Assembly: GCA_026315105.1 (NCBI GenBank)
Contig: CM048750.1
Coordinates: 75,072,297 to 75,136,296 of the forward strand
Direction of reading: 5' to 3'
Length of the DNA: 64,000 nt
Source: Locusta migratoria
Taxonomy: Eukaryota; Arthropoda; Insecta; Orthoptera; Acrididae
Part shown: positions 32,561 to 45,119 of the stretch, piece by piece
Position numbering within the stretch: position 1 is the first letter of the stretch
Layout of the letters: each line of letters begins with the position of its first letter
Notes under the pieces: model-generated
What the model was told of the DNA's origin: nothing
The model's input: the letters and a program-made list of their open reading frames with translations, nothing else
Database searches by the model: none
Program-made: the position numbers and the translations under genes

Positions 32561-34988
32561 CAGGCGCTTTACTAATGACGAGCAGCCACCGAAAATTCCA
32601 TATGGAAAATGATAGGTTGAAAGAAACTGTTGCTTGCTGGTGCCACCACTTGAGAAATGTTTAAAAGTTCGTGGTGACCTTGTTGAAAAGTATAAAGTTC
32701 CTCTTGCTGCATTACAAATCAAGTCTTACATAACACTAAATGGTCGCGTACGATCTCACAGATACATCTTTCCTGAACAGGCAATCTGCGCGTCAGTGGA
32801 ACAAAACTTTCTATTGTTAATTTTCATCAAATAGATGTTCAGTTGCTACTATTGTAGTACTTACGTGATTTTTCCCTCGTTTTGTTTACTTATTCACTGC
32901 CACAACTGAGTTTAATTAAAGCTAACGGTGCAATGTTGACCATATCTCACAGATACAACGCGACCACGAATGTTCTTTTGACATGTACATTGCAGTGTTA
33001 ATAATGACCCTCGTACGTTCAGTTCCGTTTTAGAAAGCCCAAGAATCCTTGACAGATAACGTCGACGAGATAGTGGTTACTAGGTAACTTTCACAATAAG
33101 TTTAGCTTAGAAGGCGACCGACTACTGGTAGTTACACTAAGATTGGAAAAAAATGGGAATTTGTCCATGAGATAGGAACGAAAATGTTTTATACTGTGTT
33201 GGTACATTACGCATTAGCACGCGGTTTTCAGTATTTCTCTTCCTTCACTTTTGCAATGACCCTTAACTACACATAAAAAGCTATACTGCACAAGTATCAT
33301 AGCCATTCTTACTCTACCCACCTGAAATTTCGAAAGCGTTATGACGAAGGCGTCGACAAAGCAAAATCATGGGCCATACGGCTGAATCATAATACGAAGA
33401 AGGAATAATCATAGTTCTACAAGCAGGGCTAGTATTTTTCGCGACAAGTTAGGTAACGTGAAATAGCTGAAGGAAAAACTCTTCCATTTAAATTAAAATT
33501 AAGTCATTAATTAAAAAATAAATGAAAACAGTTTTCTGTCAAACTACATATTAAATACTCGTTTTAGTCTTTCTGTGGAAAGTTTTTGTGTGTTAACAGC
33601 ATGTTCGGCGTAGCCGCTGTCGAGAGGAAAACATTCATCAGACGGCTCTTGCTCCAGTTGCTTATTTTTCTGCTTCCTGGTACTGCCTTCAGAGCTCTTT
33701 ATAATCTCCTTTTTTCTGTCAGTACTTTAAGCTCCACTGCTTGCACCCGCTTTGAAACTGTACACGTTAATTCCATTACTCTCACACCGATGTAAAATTG
33801 ATAAGTCACAAGTTTTCAACAGACAAAAATTCATTTTCCGCATCGTATTACATTTTATGTAATATTCCACGACGGGCGCAAGTATCTACGTTGGACACCG
33901 TACTCACCCAACAGCGACAGTTACTGTAGTTCTACAAAAAGAAAAAATGACAACGTCCCGTGAAAGGCCACTAGATACGAACTTCCGGCCAGAAATTGGC
34001 ATGAATAAGAGATGAAAATGAGATTCGACCTTTTTAGGTGATGTCGGGTAAATCGAGGAAATTTTCACTGCAGGGACTGGAACCCTCTTACTCCTGAATA
34101 CGAAACCATCCTCTAACTCTTGCCGCACTAATAACATATTCAGGCAACTCATTCCCGTGGGACATCAACGCGCTAAAAACGTTACATATGTCTTGCGAAG
34201 CCAAACCAATCAACTTTAAAACGTATATTGTATTAAAAAGTTTAACTTCTTCCTGCTTTTAGCTGCCACAAGAAGTAATGTTTGTATTGGTGTTCGAGTC
34301 AGCAGATGAACTTACTACTCTATCATTGAAATCTAGCGTTGTTGCTTTAAGATAAAGTTATTTTTCTAGAAGAATGTAATTATGCTCGAGTTTTATCTTA
34401 GGATTTTCCTAAAAAATATTATGCATTTTCTATAACTTCCTCATACACTTTCTTATACATGAACACACAGTGCACCTCCCTCCCTTATGCCTCGATCCCA
34501 CCCCACTCTGAGCGAAACTGGAAAAAAACCAATTTTCCAGTTCTGTTTCTGGTCGGTGGTATCAACAGTCCAAAATCGAGTGTGAAATATGTTCCTAGCT
34601 GACGGTCTTCTGCCTCCACAATCTATTTTCTCAAAAATGTAAACGAAAAAATATTTTTGTAACGTTCTTGGGTTGTCAGATTACGCTTTCAATTTAAAAT
34701 TTTTCTTCTAACATCGACAGAGTGACTTTAGACTGTGCATTAAGCTATCCTCCTCTGATAATTAAAAAGAAATAGCGGTTGCACTGACTCAATGGAGAAT
34801 ATAGCATACACATATTATCGAGGAGGTTCCAAGACTAATGTAAAGATAGTAATTCTAAGCAGACACCAAATGATATTTCGTATCAAGGTTGCTGCTCATA
34901 TTCAGAGAATAATTTGTGCTGAAGCCCCTTTTACTTTACCGAGACCAAGCTATTTTTGTTGACATTAAATCATAAAAATGTTGCTATT
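32561..34988. other. intronic DNA, no gene recognised
   Basis: AT-rich with no recognised domain, RNA gene or repeat. Confidence 0.4.
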
Positions 34989-35188
34989 CGCCGGCCGCGG
35001 TGGCCGAGGGGACTGCGGTGCGCAAGTCACGGTCTGCACGGCCACTACGGTCGGGGGTTCGAATCACCCCTCGGGCATGAATATTTGTGCCGTCCTTAGT
35101 GTTAGCTATTTCATAAGTAGTTTGTAAGTTTAGGGACTGATGACCCCGCAGTTAACTCCCATAAGCTTTACAAACATCTGAACATTTT
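34989..35188 (+). mobile_element. SINE subfamily B
   Basis: Head CGCCGGCCGCGGTGGCCGAG...GGGGGTTCGAATCACCCC and the full tail to CAAACATCTGAAC. I could not find a target-site duplication. Confidence 0.85.
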
Positions 35189-35641
35189 TTTGGTAGCACT
35201 AATGTTATATTTAAAGAAAAATCCATAGACTGCATTTATAAGATTAAACATATACGTTTGGAGTAGCATTTGGGAATGGCAAGGGGGTGGGGGTGGGGGG
35301 CAGATGTTATGTGATCTAAGTATGTGTATTTGTGTTTGGTTTTCTCAGGCTTAAAGAGTCTTTAAAATTTTTGTAGAAAGAGTTGTTTGCCAGTTCTGTT
35401 TGTTCATTTAAGATGGTGTATGGGCTTTATTGTTATGGATGAAAATTTCTAATTGTTCTAAAAGATCCATCTTTATTCCTTTGTTTGCGGTGTGTAGTAT
35501 TTGGAGATTTATGTTTGTAATGTCTGAAGTGGTGCTGATGGGAATTGACACCATGCATCCTGTAGGGCTAGCCATAGACGGAAATAACGACTGAACAAAA
35601 TTTAGAAAGACCGTGGGTTCCACTGCAAAAGAGAAACCACT
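35189..35641. other. intronic DNA, no gene recognised
   Basis: Contains a G-rich stretch near 35284-35300. Nothing else is recognised. Confidence 0.4.
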
Positions 35642-36422
35642 GCAGCCGCGGTGGAGCGGCCGAGTGCATTGAGGCGCTATGCTACTATGCGCGAGGCCCT
35701 TCCCCGTCGGGGGTTCGAATCCCCCCTCGGGCATGGATCTTTGTGTCGTCTTTAGTATAAACTACATCTACGTCTACATGGGATATTCTGCAAATCACAG
35801 TTAAGTGCCTGGCAGAGGGTTTATCGAACCATCTATATACTATTTTATTTCCCGCTCCATTCTCGAATAGCGCGCGGGAAGAAAGAGCACCTGAATCTCT
35901 CCGTTCGAGCTCTGATTTCTCGTATTTCATTCTGATGATCATTTCTACCTATGTAAGTGGGAGTCAACAATATATTTTCGCATTCGGAGGAGAATGTTGG
36001 CCATTGGAGTTTCGTAAGTAGCCCACGACGCAACGATAAGCGCCATTGTTGTAATGATTCCCATCCCAGATCCCGTATCATTACCGTAACGCTGTCTGCC
36101 CTTCTCTGGACTCTTTCGATGTCCTCCGTCAAACCCACCTGATAAGGATCCCACACTGGGCAGCAATACCCCAAAAATGGACGGACTAGCAGTTCCTTTC
36201 GTAGTTCTGTTGCATGCTTTAAGGGTTCTGCCAATAAAACGCAGTCTCTGGTTCGCCTTTCCCACGACATTATCTACGTGTTGTTTCCAATTTAAGTCTG
36301 AAGAAATAGTAATTCCCAGGTATTTTGTGGAGTTTACGGCCTTCATAAGTAGTTTGTGAGTTTAGAGACTGATGATCCGGCAGTTAGCTCCCATAAGCTC
36401 TACAAACATTTGAACATTTGAG
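35642..36422 (+). mobile_element. SINE split by a LINE insertion
   Basis: Head and upstream body (CAGCCGCGGTGGAGCGGCCG...TTTAGTATAA) end near 35761. The tail (CTTCATAAGTAGTTTGTGAG...ACAAACATTTGAACATTTGA) resumes near 36343. The LINE lies between them. Confidence 0.85.
35762..36343 (-). mobile_element. CR1/L2-like LINE 3' fragment inside a SINE
   Basis: Same family as 28203-29448: minus-strand KAVNSTKYLGITISSDLNWK, VGKANQRLRFIGRTLK and ERVQRRA, and a 3' end matching GTAGACGTAGATGTAG. Frames are broken and about 50 bp of the central region are missing relative to the longer copy. Confidence 0.8.
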
Positions 36423-37379
36423 AACTCTGCTGTGCAGCCAGTGCTACTTGCCGGTCGTGCACAGTACAGCAGACTTAGCCACGTGCTGGCTGCCGTCGCA
36501 TTTCGCGGCTGCGGGCGAGCAGGAAATCAACACAGCGCGGTGCCCGCAACAGGTTCCAGGCGGCGCTGCACGGCGTCAGATTGCGAAACGCTGATGGCGA
36601 ACGATTAGCGCAGGCAGTAAAAATCCCGCCGCTCGCGCCGCTGCGGCTGTGTTCCGCCCGCCACACATTTCACTTCGGATTTATTCCGCGGGCTTCTTCT
36701 GGATGACCACTGCCAACCAAAAGGAAAATAATAATAAGAATAAAAGAAAACAATCTCCTCGCGTCCCGCGGTTTGCTCTGCGCCGTGTGTATGTACGACC
36801 GTGACGAAAGAGGTCGAGCTCTCCGTTTACTGCAACTCCTCGTGAGGGTTATTCGCAACTCACAGCCTTACGCGTCGGATGGCGAAAGAGAATAGCTTTG
36901 AGCTGCCAATCTGTTCGGATCAAAGCCTGAAAATAACGAATTTCGTTCGACACCCCTGGACCCATGTTGTACGTACTTTGAGTATCCAAGAGTGTGAGTT
37001 ATTGCATCGACACTTCCTTTGCTAATTGACAGGAACATAATGCGTGATACGTTGTGAATATCATCAACTCGCTGTAACATGTCATGTGAATAGACTCGCC
37101 GACCACTGCAAATCTTGTAGCTGTGTCGAACCACCTTCTGATGACTTCACTCTCTGTGGCCAGCGCTAACGGTAGTCCTGTCGACTGCAGATGATCCACA
37201 GACAGTGCACAAACGTATGTACATATTCGCAACAATCTCTTTCTCTGCTGTGAAAAATTCAATCCTGGCAAGTTTGCTGGCGTCTCCCGGCGTATCATCT
37301 CCCGTTGGTGTTTACATTGGTCATCCCTGTCAGGGAACAAATTGTGGGCCATTAAACCTGTGCCTGATCTTTGGTTAAA
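36423..37379. other. intronic DNA, no gene recognised
   Basis: 36430-36660 is CpG-rich. A 117-residue minus frame (37352-36999) contains no motif I can identify. Confidence 0.35.
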
Positions 37380-37574
37380 ATGTTCAAATGTTTCTATAGC
37401 TTATGGGACTTAACTACGGGGTCATCGGTCCCTCAACTTACAAACTACTTATGAACTACCTACAACTAAGTACGGCACAAATATCCATGCCCGAGGGGGG
37501 ATTCGAACCCCCGACCGTAGTGGCCGTGCAGACCGTGACTGAAGCGCCTCAGTCCCCTCGGCCACCGCGGCCGG
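37380..37574 (-). mobile_element. SINE subfamily B, minus strand
   Basis: Left tail AATGTTCAAATGTTTCTATA; right head GGGGATTCGAACCCCCGACC...CACCGCGGCCGG. The right flank carries a repeated GGAGATTGTCCTG. No clear target-site duplication. Confidence 0.85.
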
Positions 37575-37584
37575 CGAGGAGATT

Positions 37585-37905
37585 GTCCTGGCCCGGAGAT
37601 TGTCCTGCCGTTATAGCCACCAGTATTTACTTTTGTGAGCACTGTGATGAACCTTCTAATGTGTACCACCTTTTAGTGCAATGTCCGTTTTTTTTTTAAC
37701 CGTCTCCGTCATGATCTATGTTTACCATTTGAAATGTCTGATATTTTAGCTGATGATCCGCTTTCTACTGACAGAGTTTTACTTTTTATAAATCGTGCAA
37801 ATATGGCGAAAGCCATTTAAGTTCTAACCCCGGTTTGATTTTACTATTGGCAGTGTTGGGCGCTAATGACCTCAGCAGTTGTGCGCCCTAAGACAAACAA
37901 GTTTG
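37585..37905 (+). mobile_element. LINE 3' end with C-terminal Cys/His motif
   Basis: The frame reads FCEHCDEPSNVYHLLVQCPF, a CxxC...HxxxxC knuckle typical of the C-terminus of R1/jockey-group LINE proteins, then LLFINRANMAKAI and a stop. The 3' UTR ends in TTGGGCGCTAATGACCTCAG and TTGTGCGCCCTAA, the same end as at 1-50 and similar to the SINE tails. Confidence 0.7.
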
Positions 37906-38831
37906 CCGGGTGGGTCATCTAGTAAAAGATAAGAAAGAAGTATCATAAGTATCATCTAACAATACATTAAATGGCGTAACAAATGTAAATCTTGCAAAGT
38001 AATTTTGGTACGCAGCGAAATGAAATGCTGCCGCTCTTCAGAAACCACACGTTTGACTGACTTCTCCACAGCTATCCCTCCTCTGTGGTTGCACTTACGG
38101 TACGGTAAGGCTATTTGAATCGTTGAGTCACGCAAGCCACCCTACCTCGGCAATGTCTGTGGTTCATGGGGGTGGCAGAATAAAATACATTTCATTATGT
38201 TAAGGGTAACCCTCGTAGATGCACGGCCATGTACATCTTACCTTGCTGTGACGGCAGCAGGCTACGGCGGCCCGTCGCAGTGAAAGCCAAAGGCGCAGTC
38301 GTTGAGCGGCCATGTAAGGAACTAATGCATCGTAATTGGGAAGTCGAGCGCCTCCGACTAGGGAATACACTAATTATGCGGCGGTCATGGAATGGCGCAG
38401 TGGCGGAGAAGGGGGAGGGCGGTAGTAATAGCTAGCGACGTAATGGCGCCACACACGAGGCCGCTACGTGACGCGCGGGCGATTTTGGCAACACCCGACC
38501 GTCCCGCAGTTGGGGCGTAATTTCATTCCGGAGAAGTAATATCTTCTTCAGAATCAATTCCGTCCCACAAGTGGCCCTGCAATTAGCTCGCTCTTAGCGG
38601 AGCTGCAGCAAGGCTTCCACTCTCCAAGTATCGACACTAGGACGCGCACGCTGTCGACCGATGACATTAATGCAGGAGCGCAGGCAGCACGCTAGGCTGC
38701 CGAGAAGCAGCTAACAATATTCAGACATGACGATCTAACGAGACAGCGTGACTGACGAATTATGGACCACTGAGCAAGAGGATTCCGGCTCCGGGAAAGG
38801 GTAGGGGACGAGGGATTGGTGGTACTGTACC
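37906..38831. other. intronic DNA, no gene recognised
   Basis: 38230-38520 is moderately CpG-rich. No exon is supported. Confidence 0.35.
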
Positions 38832-38833
38832 TA

Positions 38834-40435
38834 CGAGGGGCGTTTGAAAAGTCCGTGCAGAGTCCGAGAGATGGCACCACCGGCGCGTGTCAAGGTCATG
38901 TTTAGTTAGTAGCATCTTTGGAAAGAACCAAGGAGGTTAGAATCTCTGGAGATGCCATAACACTGACAAAAGTGAAGCCAGCAAAATGGGCATTACGGCA
39001 TTTGTTTGTGCCCAAAACATTGGGCACAAGTGTGTGTATGGAGTTCTAGTAATTGAAATGTACGTCATATGTAAGTAAATACTCCAATGTGGCTCTCAAT
39101 TTAGTTCATTTGCGTAAAGAAGGCAATATTCACACAGGGTTTACACGAGACATCTGTGTTTTGGGCACAAACGCAGGGTTCCTCTGGCTTCACCCCATGT
39201 CTGTTTTCTGCATAGATAACGCCACCTCCCTTTATTCTAACCTCCTTGGAAAGAACGCACACCAAGTGTCAGTCATATTGGTCTATTTCTTGGTGTTTGT
39301 CATTTTCAAAGAATGGACGAAAAAGATCTTCGTGTGGTGATTAAACATTGCTTTATGAAAGGCAAAGCGCCTCAGGAGACTAAAGGGAAGCTCTACAAAC
39401 ATTATGGTGACTCTGCACCTGCGATTACAACAGATTATAAGTGGTTTCAAAATTTTCGGAGTGACCATATGGCCACAAGTGACGCAGAACCTTCTGGATT
39501 CCAGAAATCATTGATAAAATCGATGATATGGTGATGGATGACAGAAGAGTTAAGGTGTGTGAGATTGCTAGTGCTGTGGGCGTCTAGAATGAACGGGTAC
39601 ATAATATTTTGCATAAACATTTGGACTTGAGAAAGCTATCCGCAAGGTGGGTGCGACGATTGCTCATGCTTGACTGAAAACGGAATCGTGTGAAGTGTTG
39701 CAAGGAAGGTTTGCAACTCTTCAGGAAGAATCCGCAGGACTTAAAGCGTCGTTTCGTCGTTGTGGATGAAATAGTGATACATTACGATAATCCTAAGACC
39801 AAAGAACAATATAAACAATGAATTACCAAGGGAGAATCTGCGCCAAAAAAGGGGAAGATCGGTCCTTCAGGCGGAAAGGTTAAGGCAACGGTCTTTTGGG
39901 ATTCGCAAGGGATAATCCCCATCGACTTCCTGATAAAAGGTAAAACTTTTACAAGTGCATATTATTCATCGTTACTGGTCCGTCTGAAAACCAAGCTGCA
40001 AGAAAAACGCCGGTGATTCATCCTTAAAAAAAGGCCTCTTTTCCATCAAGACAATGCACCAGCACACACCTCAGCAGTTGTGGTCGCAAAATTATTGAAT
40101 TATTGGAAATAGAGGATTACAACTCGTTTCACATCGCCCCCCCTCCCCCCCCCCCCCCCCCCCCCGTATTCTCCAGGCTTGGCTCCGTCGGACTACTATT
40201 TATTACCCAGTTTGAAGAAATGGCTGGCGGGACAAAGATTTCATTCAATCGAGAAGGTGATTGCAGATTGCTATGTTGCAGGATTGGACAATTCCTATTA
40301 TTCGGAAAGGGTCAACAAATTATAACAGCGTTGGACGAAGTGTGTAAGTCTAAAAGGAGATTATGTCGAAAAATAAAGGTTTTTCCCAAACACGTTGGTA
40401 GTTTTATTTTTGCACGGAATTTTCAAACTCCTTCG
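38834..40435 (+). mobile_element. mariner-family DNA transposon, decayed, with nested MITE
   Basis: Terminal inverted repeats of about 27 bp (left CGAGGGGCGTTTGAAAAGTC, right complement CGAAGGAGTTTGAAAATTCC) are flanked by the TA target duplications expected of mariner. The transposase begins at 39313 (MDEKDLRVVIKHCFMKGKAP, helix-turn-helix). Catalytic blocks follow: VVDEIVIHYD, FWDSQGIIPIDFL, HQDNAPAHT and LAPSDYY, the D,D34D set, spread over several frames. A C-run at 40139-40165 has expanded in the codons for the PPYSP region. Removing the MITE and one target copy leaves about 1.27 kb, the usual mariner length. It is inactive. Confidence 0.9.
38929..39248. mobile_element. hAT-like MITE inserted in the mariner
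   Basis: 320 bp with perfect 15 bp terminal inverted repeats CAAGGAGGTTAGAAT / ATTCTAACCTCCTTG and longer imperfect inner arms (GTGAAGCCAG, TTTGTGCCCAAAAC). Flanked by the 8 bp duplication GAAAGAAC at 38921-38928 and 39249-39256. An 8 bp duplication and C-A-rich tips fit the hAT superfamily. Confidence 0.85.
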
Positions 40436-40796
40436 TATATGCAAGATGTCTATGACCCGGAGATGTAGTATGGTCCAGTGAAGAATGGCTGTTTCAAGAT
40501 GGTCCTAAAGGACCGATGCTGCAGAAATGCTGATTTTTCGGAACTTTTTATAAAAAGTGCAATTGTACAAAGTGACAGCAAGGAGCAATGTCCTACAAGA
40601 AACTATTGAAGAGGACAACATCAAAGAACTTAACCACTCAAGATGCTTTAAAATATAGCGAAAGTAGACTAATATACAGGTGCAAAAGTCAGTAACCTAA
40701 CCTATACAAACATTCCATTTGGTCTGCATGGTCAATAATTGGAAATTGTATTATGTTATTTGACATATTGTCTGTGAATCGGTCTAAATGTTTTTG

Positions 40797-41773
40797 ATTA
40801 AGTACACACAATATCTATAGTCTTGACAGCAAATTTATTAACAGTGATGACCGGTTTCAACTCATTTCTGAGTCATTTTCGGATCAGTTTACGTGTTTGT
40901 TAATAGTTGTAGTTGCCAACAGCCAGTATAACCTTCCAACCATCAAATTACAACTTATAAATGCCAAAAAATGCGGTACAACATTTGAAGAAAACAACAT
41001 TGATTGTTGCACGTATGTGACATACGTCGGTTAAAAATTTTTTGACGAACAGTAACTAAAATCAGGCATTACTAGTTAAAATTCACCGACAGTGTCTTGT
41101 ATGTGAAAAACATGGTATTTAAAATTAAGCTTTTGAATTCTAGCTCTATGAAATGCTGTAGATAAGTGAGCCACATTGTGACTAACGTCATATTGAAGCA
41201 CAAAACTTCCTGCCAGGAAGTTTCATATCAGCGCACACTCCGCTACAGAGTGAAAGTTTCATTCTGGGTACTGAAACCCAGTTACCATGTTACTCTGATC
41301 ATGGAACTATGTTGCATATGATGATTAACTTGTTCACTGTGCTTCACTATGACGTTAGCCACCATGTGGCTAGAATTCAAAAACGTAATTTTAAATAGCA
41401 TGTGTTTCATGTACAAGGCATGGTCAGTGAATTTTAACCAGCAATGCCTGATTTTAGCTACTGTTCGTCAAAAAAAATTTTAACTCACATGTGTCATATG
41501 TGCAATGCCTGATTTTTGCTACTGTTCGTCAAAAATGTTTTAACCAACATGTGTCATATATGTGCAACAACCAATGTGGTTTTCTTCAAATGTTGTACCG
41601 CATTTTTTGCCATTTATAAGTTGTAATTTGATGATTGGAAGGTTATACTGCCTTTTGGCAGATACAATTATTGACAAACACGTAAACTGATCCGACGATG
41701 ACTCAGAAATGAGTTGAAACTAGTCATCACAGTTAATTTGCGGTCAAGACAATAGATACTGTGTCTACTTAAT
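40797..41773. repeat. ~980 bp foldback element
   Basis: Long imperfect arms (about 40797-41205 and 41335-41773) mirror each other: AACTCATTTCTGAGTCAT, CAAATTACAACTTATAAATG, ATGCGGTACAACATTTGAAG. The right arm repeats one block (TGCCTGATTTTxGCTACTGT) twice. The centre (41206-41290) holds AACTTCCTGCCAGGAAGTTT and GCGCACACTCCGCTACAGAG, a different repeat. Confidence 0.8.
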
Positions 41774-43457
41774 CAGAAATTGTATTCATGCACTACGGAC
41801 AAATCCGTTTGACGTAAGGTCGAATGTCCACACAGTAACCGTGAGAAGTCAGTGACATACTTATTCACTGGAAGAAACCTGTCTGTGTATTCCCCACACC
41901 CAAGAAGTTACTTTAAAACATAAGCGTTTGACCAATCGTTAAATTTTGTTAGAGACGAATCTTTACGAATTTGGATTAACGGGAGAGGACAGGGATTGGG
42001 AAACATCTACACGAAACGCTTAATCACAATCCCATTAATTGATCTAAATGTTAACGCCTAGTACTCAGGTATCTGTTAACCTGATGATTTGCGCGATACG
42101 TGCAGTGTATCGCAAGCGAAGCGACCGGCAGTGACAGCGTATAATCCCCTGAGTCAGATTGCTATATCTGAAATAGGTTTACGCCCTTTGAGATTTTTAT
42201 TTCCAAAAGTTGCATACCTTTCTAACCCTTTGACTAAACCGCCTAATACAGCCACCCAAAAATCAGCGACTAGTAACACGATTTGGCGCGCTGTCAACAG
42301 AACAGGACGCAAAACACGGTACACTAGTCTTAGTCGATGTCATTAAGACCCTAATGCAGTTCCGGTACATATGCCCTGCGTGTTTCTCGGTAATAATCGT
42401 GTCCATATTTTGCGTGCTAACACCTGAAAACAACCATTGCCTACACACAGCAACATGCCATTAGTTACGTATGCTGTATTAATTTGGACACTTGGGTTTC
42501 GATATGCCAGTTTTAGATCCAGTTCTCCCAGTTAACTTTGCCTCTTTTCAGCCAATTGGACAAAAATATTCGCTATAGAACGCCCATTAATATTTTTCTC
42601 TGGGAAGACAAGTTGCAAATTAATTAGCGTCAACATTTCACGAAAATACTGTGTGCTATAACAGGTGTTTCCATTCTGATTGCCATCTGTGTGCTGCATC
42701 TTTCTCCCGCTTTCATGTTACGAAACCGAAAATAGATGACTGTCTGCTTTCAGAATCGAGGGAAACAGGTTGCTGCGAAACGAGACCCTCCAGCCTCTGT
42801 GCTCCTTTATTTTAATCTTTGGAATATCTTCTGGGAAGCTCCTCGATGTTAACTGTACAGGTTAGAAAGTTGACTAGCCTACACCTCATTTCGCCAGACT
42901 TCGATCAGATTCTTTCGTAAATGGATCACACCTGGTTAGTTTTCTAGAGGAGTTTCCATTAAGACCCAATACGTCCATCTTATTCATCGCACTCTACGGG
43001 TTCCTTAAATAGTATTCTGATGACGACATCGTACTGTGTAGTCTCAACCTACATGTCGGAATTGAGGCATATTTTGCCTTCGAAATATTTTTTCTCGAGA
43101 TGATGATGTCTTATTAAACCACATCGTCGAGTTCCCTGTCGTTGCTCGCAGCCATCCGCGCTTGCCAATGGATCTACTAGTGTATTTAATCATTCAGACT
43201 GGTGCACCAGAAACTAATGAAAATTTTGCTGTACCGGTTCAGGAACATGTTCGCCTGATCCCTGAATAAATAACCATTCGACGTCTCTAAGGAAGTGCCG
43301 ACTGTTTTGAATCTTAATGGTATACTAAAACAGTGCTTGCTTTTTGCAGGCAGAGCTGTTAACCAACCACAACACAAAGTCACGACTCATGAACTTTCCC
43401 TGCTTTCCTCCAGTAACATGCTTATACTTACTGTATACCGAACACAGTTATAAATAC
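41774..43457. other. intronic DNA, no gene recognised
   Basis: No classified feature is seen. Confidence 0.4.
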
Positions 43458-43620
43458 AAGGGCGTGCGGAAAAGTAGTATTTCTAAATATTTTATATGAA
43501 ATTTATATAAAAACTCTTAAAGATCTTTAAATAAAACGAAGTTTTGCAACTTTATTCTTCACGACCACATCAATAAATTATTGGATCAAATGTTCAGCGC
43601 ATGTTTTAAAGAACCAGTCA
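43458..43620 (-). mobile_element. mariner-like terminal relic
   Basis: AAGGGCGTGCGGAAAAGTAG followed by AAAACTCTTAAAG and TTTAAATAAAACGAA looks like the terminal repeat and subterminal end of a mariner-type element. No transposase block or second terminus is recognised. Confidence 0.4.
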
Positions 43621-45119
43621 CCCTCATGTTCATGAGTAAAAGTAATTACAGTATTAACAGATGTCTGGTCTCCTGTGTTTCATATCAGTAGTGATCACTC
43701 GAGGTACCCCCCGTGTAAACAGTTGTGTTCATACTCTCGTTATACGGCACACGTACCTGAGAGCCGTCTCTGTGCTACCCGGCAATTTTCTCTGATGAGT
43801 TCATGAACCCGAATTCCGATTAATGTCATCTGTAGCCGTAAATAGTCAACCACCGCCGACTTCTGTCACACAAGTTAGCACCACTGTTTCCTTCATTACG
43901 AGCAGGAACAACGCAACATCACGCATTACTGATTTCGATAACGTCATTACCGTACACAGCTTTCATTCCTCTGTGGATTTCATTTGCAGGCCTGTTTCCG
44001 CAGTTACAAACTCTATTACAACACGCTCCTTCTCACGCACCGACGTAGTTAAGCACATCATCATGTTATACACTACAATTAGGGTATCTTCTTGCGGCAG
44101 ATGATTTCAATTTGCGTCAACCAAGCGCGAAAGTGGACGGAGTAAATTTACCTCAACCGATATTGAGTACAGAATTTAAAAAATCGCAGGTGTTTCTTTT
44201 CATAACATAACAGTGTTTAAACCTTCTTGTTCGCCCGCGTCGGGAAATTCTGTCGTCCTATTAGTAAAACTTAGTGCCAGTTAACTGCATGAGGCGATGA
44301 TGTGGTGCATTTCTACGTCACTACTTCTCAGTTTCTACTTCAGTATTTTTAGCTCATGCACGCACTTTTACCCAGTCTTATACAGTTATGTATTTTACTA
44401 AACTGCCAACCTATTTCATCGTGGGGTATCCCTGTTGCACGTTACCTTACCGAGTGGGTACTAAGGGCGCATAAATTTGATTTCCAAATCAGATAATAAT
44501 AATAATAATATAATGCTGTTATAATCTACTACTCTCTGTTAAAGGTGAAATACAGCAAGACCAATAACAGTATTTGTCTTGAAGCAGTATAGCTCGCGCC
44601 ACGACAGTTTGAATGTTTTCATCCAGTATTTGAGAAAAGAGAGCATTTCCAACAATCTTTACACATCTTTTATCATTTATATTTTTTTTCCTTGTGCAGG
44701 CCTACAGTCAGATTTCAGCATAAACATTTCGTTTTAATTTACTTCTATACTACTCACTTCATTCACGTTAGGCCTACATTTTACAGATAATATGCACATA
44801 GACTGCCAAATGTACCACAAGAGGTATGTCACTTGACGACCAAATGATTAAGGTGATATGACGTTACAAACATTGAGATGCGTGAAAACTCATATTTGGC
44901 TTGAAATAAAGTGCAATTCATCAAGACTATACTCATTCAATATTCGATGATTAATTAAAGCACTTACCAAAACTTTCCGAACATTTTCTATTCCTCCCCC
45001 CCCCCCCTCCTTTGCTTACATGCTTATCGCCAAATAATTTACGTTAACATATGAAGTAGCTAGTCATTTGAAGCTGTTTTCATTTTATTTTTTACTTTAG
45101 CCTATTTCCTTGTTTTAGA
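43621..45119. other. intronic DNA, no gene recognised
   Basis: Includes an (AAT)n tract at about 44494-44511 and a C-run at 44994-45008. The 93-residue frame at 43823-44104 has no recognisable domain. Confidence 0.4.

Noticed and set aside
36999..37352. 117-residue minus-strand frame
   Set aside because: No recognisable domain, no splice context and no similarity I can name; probably chance or an unrecognised transposon piece.
43823..44104. 93-residue frame rich in Ser/Thr/Val
   Set aside because: No domain, low complexity and no supporting signals.
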